From the NCBI GenBank assembly GCA_938743325.2, contig OW568898.1:124189-188188 (forward strand): a stretch of 64,000 bases of DNA, in the 5' to 3' direction. This DNA is from Pycnococcus provasolii (Eukaryota; Chlorophyta; Pseudoscourfieldiophyceae; Pseudoscourfieldiales; Pycnococcaceae). Of this stretch, positions 48,646 to 57,063 are shown in pieces; the stretch's first letter is position 1; every line of letters starts with the position of its first letter. Position numbers and translations under genes: made by a program. A model generated the notes under the pieces. The model had not been told where the DNA came from, did no database searches, and saw only the letters and a program-made list of their open reading frames with translations.

Positions 48646-51600
48646 TCACTTCCGATCCAGAGTCACGTGAAGCACGCCGAACGCAAATGCGCCCATCGAG
48701 CTCCCACGAAACAGCTTTGGACTATATCCAGTCTCAGCCTCATAACGAGCAGCCACCGCGGCTACCGCGGCATCCGCGCGAGATGCGTCGCCGAACACAA
48801 CCACCGTGCCCCCGGAACCACCTCCGGTGATCTTTGCACCTCGAAGCGATGGCGACTGCTTTTGCGCAAGCTCCACGAGACGGTCGGTTCCCTCAGAACC
48901 AAGGCCCACTCCGCCGTACGACGCGTGGCTCTGAAGCATGAGCTCGCCGAGCAAAGGTGCCGTCTCATCCCACCAGCGAGCTCCGCCAGCTTGCAACAAG
49001 AGCTGCTGCCACCTGCCGCCACCGTTTCCCGAACCGTGCTCTCGCTTGTGGCTCAGAAGAAGCTGCACAAACATACGCACGCGGAAATTCTCGCTCACCG
49101 GATGCTCGGTAGGTGCGCGCACCGAGTACGTGGTGCCAGGATCGAGACGCGTGACGTCGTCGCCGTGATCGCCGTACTGCCTCGAAAAGTCTTCGCCGGT
49201 CATCGAGACGGGAATGCTCTGCTCGTAACGCGCACGGAAGGAAGAGGGCGCCACCTTCTGCGCAAGGTGCGAGGAAGTTGCATCGTCGCTCTGGTCTCCC
49301 ATGATGATGCGCTTGCCCATGAACGCACCGCAGCGCACGCTGCCATAATCCGATCCGCCAACCGAGTGCCGTATGCCACTATCGATGCCCCAGAAGACGC
49401 ATCCGTGTGGGATGGGAACCGAACCAAGCACGTCGTCCGGCGTGCAACGGAGGTACAGCAGCTCGTCCTTGCGCCCCATCGCCGATGCGCACTGATCCAT
49501 GATGCCACACGGTGCGCCGCAAACGCGATTCTCGACGCGCTGGCATAGACGAACGAACGTCCTGCCATCCATCTTCACGTTGTAAAGCGAGCAGAGGCTT
49601 GCCATCGTCGCAACTTCGATCGCCGCGCTGCTGCTTACACCCTTGCCTTCAGGAACCTCGCTACTCACAAGAATGGCTATGCTATTTCCCAGAAGCTGTT
49701 CGAGGCTTACGTGTCCCTCCTTCGCGAGCGCGTACACGCAGCCAACCACGTATGCCGCCCAGCTTCGCGCGTGATCCGCCTTGAGAACATCCATCGCCTC
49801 GTCGTAGTCAACGAGGGCGCTGCCATCCGCGACGAGAAGCTGCTTCGTAGTCACGTCAAAGGTTGGCGCTCGGTCGCTGGCATCTGCGTGAAACGAAACG
49901 ACGCGAATCACCGCGCCGGCATTTGAGCCGGCGTCACTCGCCACGCGGTCCGCGACGTGTCGCCAAAGCCACGGCTGTTCTTCGGACGGCTGCACGAGCG
50001 GCTGCAGTTGCGCCGCAACGTGGCAAGCCTCAGCTATCGGCATCTCGAGCACGTGCGAGCCACTGTAGTCCGCAATGCCTCCCATGACGTCCAGCCTTCC
50101 AGGCGCGCGTGTGACGGATATCGGATGGCTGTCGACGTACGACGGGTCCGTGACGAAGAAGTGAGAGGCTGCGCGCCACTCCGGCAGGCTCTGGCGAGCA
50201 CTCCACGGCGACTCGCTCACACTCGACGACGTGGCGCTCGTGAGGTGTCCAAGCGCGTCAAGAAATGCCGCGGTGTCATCCAACTCCGCCAGAAGTGCGC
50301 GGCTTGTCCTCGGCGATTCTCTTGGTTCTGACGACGACAGCGGGTCATTCACTCCGCTGACCACCTGCTTGCGTGAAAGTATGCGCATGCCGTTGTGCAA
50401 CACATCACCCTCTGGATTCATGACATCCAACGGCGGAGTGTTTGTACGCTCGAGCCGCGGGGCGGGAAACCAGTCTGGCATGATGAATGCGTCGTCCGGC
50501 GGCGCCTCTGCCGCGGGAAGCGGTTCCGATTCGTCGCCGTCGATGGAATGCAAACCTTCCGTGGCAAGTTTGTACAAGACCTTTGCGGCAACGAGCGCAC
50601 CGTTCGTCGGTTTTCCGTAGTGCGGCACGAGGCGTGCGGCGGCTGCTAGGTACGTGCGCCACCGTCCATCCGCAAAGTCTCGTCGGGGCATTTCGACCGC
50701 GCACGCGTGCGTTTCAATGAGTCTTCTGAGGAACGGCTCTTCGCCGAATGCCGAGCGACGCACGAAGACAAGAGGTCGTCGATGTGCGAGGCACTCGGAC
50801 ACGGTTCCATATCCCACCTTTCCGAGCAGGACGTCGCTCGCCTCGACGATGTCTGGGATGTACGCGTCTATCGCGAGTACCCACCTGGGAGGTAGTTCGC
50901 TCCTCTCTCCATCTTTTGGGTGCGTTGGTGCGGCCATGATGGCCCACCAGTTGTCGGGCAGTGCGTCGTCCTTGAGCTGGAACCCATTTGTGTTCTGCCC
51001 ACCGAACTGGTACAGCACGACTGTGGCATCGAGTGGAATTCCGAGTTTCTGTCTCGTGACTTCTCGTTTCGTTCGTTTGTGCCTGACGACGAGTGGCACG
51101 TCGACGATATGTCTGAACGCGGGCATGGGGCAGTGTCCTGGCATGCGAATGAGGCATGTGGCCTTGACGTAGTCCTGGTGCATGTCTGCGATGAGTGCGC
51201 GGTGTCTTCTCGTTTGTTCGGACGTCGTTTGCGGCAGGAACGCGGCGTATATGTAGTCCCACGTGAAGTTGGATACGGCGGCGCACGGGATTCCCGCCGC
51301 CCTTGCGGCTGCACATGCGACGGGAACGACGTCCGTCGCGACGACGTCGACGGCATTTCTCTTCAAGAATGAGACTTCTTCCGCGATAATGCTGGCTTTC
51401 GTTTCTGCGGATCCCACGATCGACGCGTACGCTTCTAACGAGGCGGACGCGTCCACAGAAAGCGCGTCGGCCTGAACTGCGCCAACATCTAACACAGCCC
51501 GACGAAACGAAACACGCTCCAAAAACCCCGACGATGGTTGAATGAGGTCCGCGAACCCGTTCTGAGGTGCGATCGCTGTGACAATTACCGCACGCGAGTT

Positions 51601-51816
51601 TGCGAATGCCGTTAAAAGTTCCCGCAAGATGGACGAGACACGTGTTGCGTGTCCCAGACCGTGACCAGTCACATAGAACGCCAAACACAAAGGTGCAGAT
51701 GATGACTTATCATCATCACCATCATCATCACCATCCTGAGGAGCCACGGAGCCACTGCCACTGATAATGCTGCCATCGGCGCCATGCGACGCCATGCTTT
51801 CGACGGATGAAAACAA
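48646..51816 (-). CDS. ARA1: L-arabinokinase (ARA1 type): glycosyltransferase-like plus GHMP kinase domains
   Basis: Phosphorylates L-arabinose at C1 for salvage into UDP-arabinose. 1056 aa, close to Arabidopsis ARA1. The N-terminal half is glycosyltransferase-like (FYVTGHGLGHATRVSSILRE; later VLLGKVGYGTVSECLAHRRP). The C-terminal half is a galactokinase-type GHMP kinase: APGRLDVMGGIADYSGSHVL, ATP loop PEGKGVSSSAAIEVATM, RVENRVCGAPCGIMDQCASA, and motif 3 GAKITGGGSGGTVVVFG. Both halves look intact. It marks the return to ordinary gene space and is one of the stronger hints of a green-lineage host. Ends in TGA. Confidence 0.95.
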   Translation of the reverse strand: MFSSVESMASHGADGSIISGSGSVAPQDGDDDGDDDKSSSAPLCLAFYVTGHGLGHATRVSSILRELLTAFANSRAVIVTAIAPQNGFADLIQPSSGFLERVSFRRAVLDVGAVQADALSVDASASLEAYASIVGSAETKASIIAEEVSFLKRNAVDVVATDVVPVACAAARAAGIPCAAVSNFTWDYIYAAFLPQTTSEQTRRHRALIADMHQDYVKATCLIRMPGHCPMPAFRHIVDVPLVVRHKRTKREVTRQKLGIPLDATVVLYQFGGQNTNGFQLKDDALPDNWWAIMAAPTHPKDGERSELPPRWVLAIDAYIPDIVEASDVLLGKVGYGTVSECLAHRRPLVFVRRSAFGEEPFLRRLIETHACAVEMPRRDFADGRWRTYLAAAARLVPHYGKPTNGALVAAKVLYKLATEGLHSIDGDESEPLPAAEAPPDDAFIMPDWFPAPRLERTNTPPLDVMNPEGDVLHNGMRILSRKQVVSGVNDPLSSSEPRESPRTSRALLAELDDTAAFLDALGHLTSATSSSVSESPWSARQSLPEWRAASHFFVTDPSYVDSHPISVTRAPGRLDVMGGIADYSGSHVLEMPIAEACHVAAQLQPLVQPSEEQPWLWRHVADRVASDAGSNAGAVIRVVSFHADASDRAPTFDVTTKQLLVADGSALVDYDEAMDVLKADHARSWAAYVVGCVYALAKEGHVSLEQLLGNSIAILVSSEVPEGKGVSSSAAIEVATMASLCSLYNVKMDGRTFVRLCQRVENRVCGAPCGIMDQCASAMGRKDELLYLRCTPDDVLGSVPIPHGCVFWGIDSGIRHSVGGSDYGSVRCGAFMGKRIIMGDQSDDATSSHLAQKVAPSSFRARYEQSIPVSMTGEDFSRQYGDHGDDVTRLDPGTTYSVRAPTEHPVSENFRVRMFVQLLLSHKREHGSGNGGGRWQQLLLQAGGARWWDETAPLLGELMLQSHASYGGVGLGSEGTDRLVELAQKQSPSLRGAKITGGGSGGTVVVFGDASRADAAVAAVAARYEAETGYSPKLFRGSSMGAFAFGVLHVTLDRK

Positions 51817-51865
51817 AATATATGAGGATGGAAATTATGCCGGAATGGAATGAGAAAAACTAAAC

Positions 51866-52060
51866 CTTAGTAACCCCGAATAAATTCCCATTCCCCCCAA
51901 CCCCGAATGAATAATTCCCATTCCCCCCAACCCCGAAAATAATTCCCATTCCCCCCAACCCCGAATAATAATTCCCATTCCCCCCAACCCCGAAAATAAT
52001 TCCCATTCCCCCCAACCCCGAATAATAATTCCAATTCCCCTTCCCAACCCCGAATTCCAA
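51866..52060. repeat. ~30-bp minisatellite built on AACCCCGAA + ATTCCCATTCCCCCC
   Basis: About six copies of AACCCCGAA (first at 51872-51880, next at 51899) alternating with ATTCCCATTCCCCC. Lies between the divergent ARA1 (start 51816) and the 52227 gene, so it sits in a bidirectional promoter. Open frames across it (GWGEWELF repeats) are not genes. Confidence 0.85.
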
Positions 52061-52226
52061 TCACGGGCTTCACGGCAATCGATCTTTCGTCAGTCCCAAT
52101 TACTTAAGGTAGACCACGTCTTGAGTTTCATTCAGGACGTGGTGATGATGAGTACGTGACTGGTAGTAGCGCACTTTGTTGTCACGCGAGCCTCTTGTGA
52201 CGCCATTAGTGTATCAGTCGTGTGTG
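52061..52226. promoter_or_regulatory. Promoter-side spacer with ACCACGTCTTGAG
   Basis: Contains ACCACGTCTTGAG (52112-52124, complement of CTCAAGACGTGGT) and CAGGACGTGGTG (52133-52144), the same AAGACGTG-type word seen upstream of other genes. Confidence 0.35.
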
Positions 52227-53078
52227 ATGGGGACGCACAGTCTGCTTGTCTTCCGCGTTCGTAATAAAGTTGTGCTCAAAGTTTTCACACAATTCGACGG
52301 ATACCCGTCCGGCAACACGGCTGACATCGCTCGCTTTCTCCTCGAGCTCGGTCCAGAGATCGTCGGCGACTACTTGGTGGCACGGATCGTCGCCGCGCTG
52401 AAAACCAAACCAGGAAACTTCTATGCAATCGCCGCCGAAACGTTTCCGGAAGCCGATGATGAATACTACGACTACATGTTTGACGTCGACGATTGCGTCA
52501 AAGTCTCGGTGAATTGGGACGACGAGCAAATTTCCATGATGACAGTGAGGCAGTTTTGCACATACTGCGAGGTTGACGTACCTGCGTCATTCATCGAACC
52601 TACGGTCGCTTTCAAGGAGCTGGACGAGTCAAAGTACTTCGAGTACGTGACAATGGTGGACGAACAAGGACATACTTTTTTCCACGCCAAGGTCTTTGGC
52701 GAGTGGAACAAAGTGCTCTCCGAGTCGACTCTTAGCATCCACATTGGTAATGGCATCGGATTCGGCGAGCAATACAACCTCTACGCATTTGCCAACGGAA
52801 TCGATTGCTTAGCGCTACAAGTTCTGAAGCTTTCCGTTGAGAATGTGTGCAAAGAAGTCATCCTCCTCCCTGATTTCGATCCTCACACCGCAGGAAACGT
52901 GCCTGTCAACAAGATTGCTTTCTACGATCCCAAGCATCTTTTCAGGAGCATTTCCGATATGGAGTCCGAGAACGCGCCAGGAGAGAATCAAGATGACCCT
53001 GCCACTCGCCGGCTTCACGGCATTCACCATATTTCCAATGGATTTGCTAGTGTCAAAGTCAAAACAATGTCATCGTGA
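52227..53078 (+). CDS. FDGYPSGN-type conserved protein, function unknown
   Basis: 283 aa from MGTHSLLVFRVRNK. The opening (GTHSLLVFRVRNKVVLKVFT, FDGYPSGNTADIARFLL) resembles a widespread uncharacterised family in fungi, algae, phages and large viruses that starts GTRG... and contains DGYP.G. The rest is a compact, acidic globular protein with no recognised catalytic motif. It ends with a low-similarity Ser-rich tail and TGA. Family resemblance is from the short N-terminal signature only. Confidence 0.75.
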   Translation: MGTHSLLVFRVRNKVVLKVFTQFDGYPSGNTADIARFLLELGPEIVGDYLVARIVAALKTKPGNFYAIAAETFPEADDEYYDYMFDVDDCVKVSVNWDDEQISMMTVRQFCTYCEVDVPASFIEPTVAFKELDESKYFEYVTMVDEQGHTFFHAKVFGEWNKVLSESTLSIHIGNGIGFGEQYNLYAFANGIDCLALQVLKLSVENVCKEVILLPDFDPHTAGNVPVNKIAFYDPKHLFRSISDMESENAPGENQDDPATRRLHGIHHISNGFASVKVKTMSS

Positions 53079-53340
53079 CGGAAGAAGGAAGCACATAACT
53101 GTCCGCCGGTGGTGAGGGTGGGGGGGTCGCTCTTTTTTCAGCACGGTACGGTATTTATGCGTGCGACGTGCGTACACGTGTGTAAGTCAGTTGAAAAAGA
53201 ATAATGAGAAAGAATGCGTTTAAATGAGTAGACAGTTTTCGTCAAGAGTTGTCGCAGAGCGTCGCGAATTCCGAACACGTATCATAAAGTGTATCCCGTG
53301 TTGTATCGAGCGACCTCAACTCCTCGTGATGTAGAATGTC
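53079..53340. other. Short convergent intergenic spacer
   Basis: Nothing coding. Contains a G-run near 53118 and AATGAGAAAGAATGCG; 3' UTRs of the two converging genes are expected here. Confidence 0.4.
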
Positions 53341-53856
53341 TTAGGAGGACATCGCCTGCGTCTTCGGCGCGCTCATCGAAAACGTCTCCTCCGACTCCTT
53401 CTTGATGCGCTCCATCTCCGCGCCAATGTTCGGGTCGTTCGTGCTGTACACCAACAAGTGCAAAACGGGCTCCATGTGGCCGCCGTACTGGCCGTGAGAA
53501 ATGTACCTCAGGAACGCGCTCGTCTGCGCAGTCAGGCCGTACTTGGCGAGGGCGGCGTTCAGGCGTGGTGTCCAACCTGCGTCCAACTTCGTCTTAATCT
53601 TGTACACATCCGCTTTGCCGCAGCACTTCTCTTCGACTTCGTTGTTTGGCTCCGCTAGTAACGGTTTGATTTCGGGCAAGGCTTTTTGCCATTCTGCGGC
53701 TGACGACGGGCCGGTGGGGAGGCAGCACTCCCCGTACCTGAACGTGTACGGCGGACTTGCGTTGCAGCACCCGGAGCCTGCGAGTTCGAGTCGGCCAATG
53801 ACGTCGGCCTTTGACAACCCCGGGGGTGGCGCAGGATCGCAGCACGTGCAACTCAT
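53341..53856 (-). CDS. Small cysteine-containing protein, unrecognised
   Basis: 171 aa from MSCTCCDPAPPPG. Cys pairs recur (CTCC, GCC, ECC, KCC) in the first 90 residues, suggesting metal binding or disulfides. The second half is helical (LDAGWTPRLNAALAKYGLT, HGQYGGHMEPVLHLLVYSTN). The frame is open further upstream, but that part comes from GAATGA-type repeats that give a spurious hydrophobic peptide, so the inner Met is preferred. Ends in TAA. No family recognised. Confidence 0.7.
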   Translation of the reverse strand: MSCTCCDPAPPPGLSKADVIGRLELAGSGCCNASPPYTFRYGECCLPTGPSSAAEWQKALPEIKPLLAEPNNEVEEKCCGKADVYKIKTKLDAGWTPRLNAALAKYGLTAQTSAFLRYISHGQYGGHMEPVLHLLVYSTNDPNIGAEMERIKKESEETFSMSAPKTQAMSS

Positions 53857-54452
53857 GAGAATGAGAATGACAATGAGAATGAGAAGGAAGGGACCGTGCA
53901 ACACCACCCGTGCAACACCACCTGTCCACCCGTGCAACACTGGTCACCACCCGTGCAAACACTGGTCACCACTCACCACCTGTCAGCTGATCTGTGCAAC
54001 AACCACCCGTTTTGGGGGAGCGTGTGCAACACCCCCCACCGAACAAAACCCGAACGAACCCCACCCCTCTAACCCCTCTTCCTTGAGCAAGAATCCCCTA
54101 GAGCTAGGGCCTTTACCGTAACGGGGGGGGCCCTAATCACTTCACTTTATAGACGACTCGTTCCATATGTGACTTGACTTTTACCTTGGGAGGAGGACCT
54201 TGTAACCAACCAGCCTTACCTTACAGGAATACGAACACGAGGGCGAGAACGGCTTAAGCAGCCGGGCGAGTCTTGTTGGATTAAGTATGTTCAGCTCGTG
54301 AGGTCTCGCGCTACTGGAGCAACAACTTGGCAATGGGACAGGAATGCTTGCTGAGGCTCGTGCGGCACTCAAGGCGCAATTTACAGAAATTTACAGTAAC
54401 TTACACAAATTAAATTTACGCAATTTACAGTTTCCTAACAGAACAGAACACA
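53857..54452. other. Intergenic with CCCGTGCAACAC repeats
   Basis: AGAATGAGAATGACAATGAG repeats (53856-53890), then CCCGTGCAACACCACC-like words at about 53903-54005. Similar TGCAA words occur at 9435-9491 and 21387-21550. No gene supported. Confidence 0.5.
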
Positions 54453-55751
54453 TTACCTCTCGTCGTCGTCGTCGGCGTCGTCACGTCGTGTTTCTTTGCA
54501 TATCACATACAGCACGCGCACCACCTCCGTGCTGTCCGTGCCGACTCCTACGTAGCATCCCACACCACCATGTTGGCCAACATACGCGTGCTCGCTCGCA
54601 ACCGTCATGTGCGCGCCGGCGATGGCGTCGCGCAGCTTCGACATCGTATCCGCGTTGCGCTCTGTGCAGTACAGAATCGCCGCGGATTTCGAGTCCACGA
54701 GGAGGTAATGGAGCAAGCGGCACAAACCAGGGAACGATGCAGGTTCGTACGTTATGTCAGCACCAAGCACGAGGCGACTTCCGCCCGCTGAGCACGTGTC
54801 GTTCCAGCGGTGGTGCAGTGCCGTCGGCAGCGTTGGTGGAGGGCCGTCAGGAACGTCAGGCCAAGCGAGACGCGTCGTGACGACTCCGTCGTCGTCCGTG
54901 CTTGTGCCGTCGCTCGTGCGTATTGCGTTGCATTCGAGGTTGCCACGCAGGTTTGCGAGGGCGTCTTCGTCGCCGTCCGTGATGAAGACGCGCGTTCCAC
55001 GTGGCGCATAGCGGCAGATGGCGACAGACGCCGCACCTGTGCCTGCGCCGAGCTCAAGCACGGTGCTATTTTCTCCGACGTGCGTCCACAACGTTCCGTT
55101 CGCGGCATCCGCGCCGAGTGCAAATCCCGCCGTCCACGCGGCAAGTCCCGTTCCACCCGCCAGCACGTCGTTCGCGACGTTGACGAGCGTGACGACTGGT
55201 TGCTCGCAACCTGGCAATACTTGCAGGTAGCTGACTGTTTTAAGTCTTCTGGCTTCTGAGAGGTCGTCTGTATTATTTTCGTCACGTGACTTCTCTAACG
55301 TCTCTTTGGCGAGTAGCGCGGCGATTTCGTCCAGAAGCGATTCGTCTAAACTGTCTGCGTCGTCTCCGTCTAAAGTGGACGTGGACGTGGACGAGGCAGC
55401 CTCCAGTACCGCCTGGAGCAGCTTGCGTCTGTACGAAGCGGGAAGCAAGTGTACGTTTCCTGACGCCGCCGTGCCTGCACCTGCGCACCACGCAGTGATC
55501 AAGGTGAGTGCCTGGTTCCACGACGATGCAGACGCAGACACCAACCTGATAAAAACCGGAAGGACTTTCGCGGAAATGTGCGCGTGTCTTCTTAAGAACG
55601 CCTCCAAAAGAAGTAACCTATAAAGTATGGTTTCTTCACACCCTAGTCCTAATAATAATTGTGATTGTGGTGGTGGTCTAAATTCCTTCCGTTCATCATC
55701 ATTCGTCAACGACGACGACGCCAACGACGCCGATGTTGACGACGCCGACAT
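54453..55751 (-). CDS. FAM86/EEF2KMT-like protein-lysine methyltransferase
   Basis: 432 aa from MSASSTSASL. The N-terminal helical part (LYRLLLLEAFLRRHAHISAK) matches the FAM86-type extension. The class I SAM fold of the Methyltransf_16 family follows: TGLAAWTAGFALGAD, STVLELGAGTGAASVAICRY, VFITDGDEDALANLRGNLEC, and LVLGADITYEPASFPGLCRL (the LGADITYE motif typical of FAM86). The human relative trimethylates eEF2; the same substrate is likely but not proven. The tail is acidic (DDADDDDER). Ends in TAA. Divergent from the lumenal TPR gene. Confidence 0.85.
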   Translation of the reverse strand: MSASSTSASLASSSLTNDDERKEFRPPPQSQLLLGLGCEETILYRLLLLEAFLRRHAHISAKVLPVFIRLVSASASSWNQALTLITAWCAGAGTAASGNVHLLPASYRRKLLQAVLEAASSTSTSTLDGDDADSLDESLLDEIAALLAKETLEKSRDENNTDDLSEARRLKTVSYLQVLPGCEQPVVTLVNVANDVLAGGTGLAAWTAGFALGADAANGTLWTHVGENSTVLELGAGTGAASVAICRYAPRGTRVFITDGDEDALANLRGNLECNAIRTSDGTSTDDDGVVTTRLAWPDVPDGPPPTLPTALHHRWNDTCSAGGSRLVLGADITYEPASFPGLCRLLHYLLVDSKSAAILYCTERNADTMSKLRDAIAGAHMTVASEHAYVGQHGGVGCYVGVGTDSTEVVRVLYVICKETRRDDADDDDER

Positions 55752-55985
55752 TCCATGAATGATGAGGACGAAGAATCGGAATAATTCCCAAAAACAAATT
55801 TCCAACTAACCCCGAATGCAAAAAAATGAAAAAACCGTTCCCAACTAACCCCGAATCAAACCCCGAATGCAAACCCCTAGTAGTTCGGGGTTTGGCAGGT
55901 TCAACTCTTTTTGTAAGTCCGCCGCTGCCGCTGATCCCTCTGGATCACTCTGGAACGCGAAGAAGACCTGTACAGGACGAAGAAG
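55752..55985. promoter_or_regulatory. Bidirectional promoter with four AACCCCGAA motifs
   Basis: AACCCCGAA at 55808-55816, 55847-55855 and 55859-55867, and its complement TTCGGGGTT at 55884-55892, in the 234 bp between two divergent starts. Function inferred from recurrence. Confidence 0.5.
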
Positions 55986-56957
55986 ATGGCCATGGGGGTA
56001 CCCGCACGCTCGTCTGCGCAGTATTCTGCTTGTCTCCAAAGAAGGGCAACTCCGTGTGTTAGCTTAGCTTGTAGGCATGTGCATGCACATAAGTCTTCGC
56101 ATTCCCATGCGCGTGTCTCTTCCCTGGCCTTGGATGGGTCATCATCACAACAACTTCAGGAACATCAGGTGGATGTGGTTTCTTCTTCATCGCCATCATC
56201 CAACTTTATGCAGGATGTTCATACGGGTGGCTCCCAGGTTGTTGGGATGGGTGAGTCGAAATCTCGGAACCTCAAGCGACGGCACTTTGGTCTCTTCGTC
56301 TCATCATCAGCAGCAGCAGTCTCACTCATGTCGTCAGCGTCCTGGCTTACGTTCGCGCAACCAGCTTTCGCAGCAGCCTCCCCTGGCGTCGTGCAAGACG
56401 CACGCGAACTCTACGCGAAGGCAACGGATGCGTTCAAACAGGGCGACGTCAAGGAATCCGCGAAGCTGTTCGACGCCGCGCTGTCTCTCGTGCCAGAGGC
56501 GAAACCGAGACTCTGGCAGAGAGGAATCGCGCTATACTACGCAGACCGCTTCGGCGATGGAGAGGAGCAGTTCCGCGACGACGCCAAGGTGAACACCTCA
56601 GACACGGAGGAGGCGATCTGGGCGGTTCTGTGCGCGTCCCAACGGGGGAAGGCGTCGTTCGAGTCAGCCGCCGCCGATATTGTCGACATAAGCAACGAAC
56701 GTCGACCGGTGCTTCGCCAGGTGTACAAGCTATTCGCCAATCAGGCGGACTTGGACAGCCTGCTTGCGCTGAAGAAGGACGACGGCGGCAACGCCGACTT
56801 CTACGCGCTCTTGTACGCCGGACTGTACTGCGAGGCGCGAGGCTCAGACGCGGACTCTCTGCGCTACATCGAGCAGGCGCTCGCCACGCGGTACGCGCGC
56901 AGCAGCGGTGACTTCATGGTGGACGTCGGGCGCGTGCACGCGAACTTGCGCCGATGA
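55986..56957 (+). CDS. Thylakoid-lumen TPR protein with twin-arginine leader
   Basis: 323 aa. A bipartite targeting sequence is visible: a Ser/His-rich ~95-residue stroma-directing part, then KRRHFGLFVSSSAAAVSLMS (Arg98-Arg99) and AQPAFA with predicted cleavage after Ala129. This is a classical cpTat lumen-targeting signal, i.e. a likely substrate of the TatC encoded at 18568-19887. The mature ~194 residues are TPR-like helices (ARELYAKATDAFKQGDVKES..., PRLWQRGIALYYADRFGDGE), resembling plant TPR-like lumen proteins. Exact role unknown. Ends in TGA. Confidence 0.85.
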   Translation: MAMGVPARSSAQYSACLQRRATPCVSLACRHVHAHKSSHSHARVSSLALDGSSSQQLQEHQVDVVSSSSPSSNFMQDVHTGGSQVVGMGESKSRNLKRRHFGLFVSSSAAAVSLMSSASWLTFAQPAFAAASPGVVQDARELYAKATDAFKQGDVKESAKLFDAALSLVPEAKPRLWQRGIALYYADRFGDGEEQFRDDAKVNTSDTEEAIWAVLCASQRGKASFESAAADIVDISNERRPVLRQVYKLFANQADLDSLLALKKDDGGNADFYALLYAGLYCEARGSDADSLRYIEQALATRYARSSGDFMVDVGRVHANLRR

Positions 56958-57063
56958 TGATATTATTTCTGAAATCAAACTTTGACCGCACCTGCCTGCT
57001 TTCCCCTAGATTTAGGGATTTGACTTTCCCTCATTTTTTGGTTTGGTGTTTCATTTTCATTCC

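Noticed and set aside
51866-52060. Possible CRISPR-like array
   Set aside because: The regular units have no variable spacers; it is a simple minisatellite in a eukaryotic promoter.
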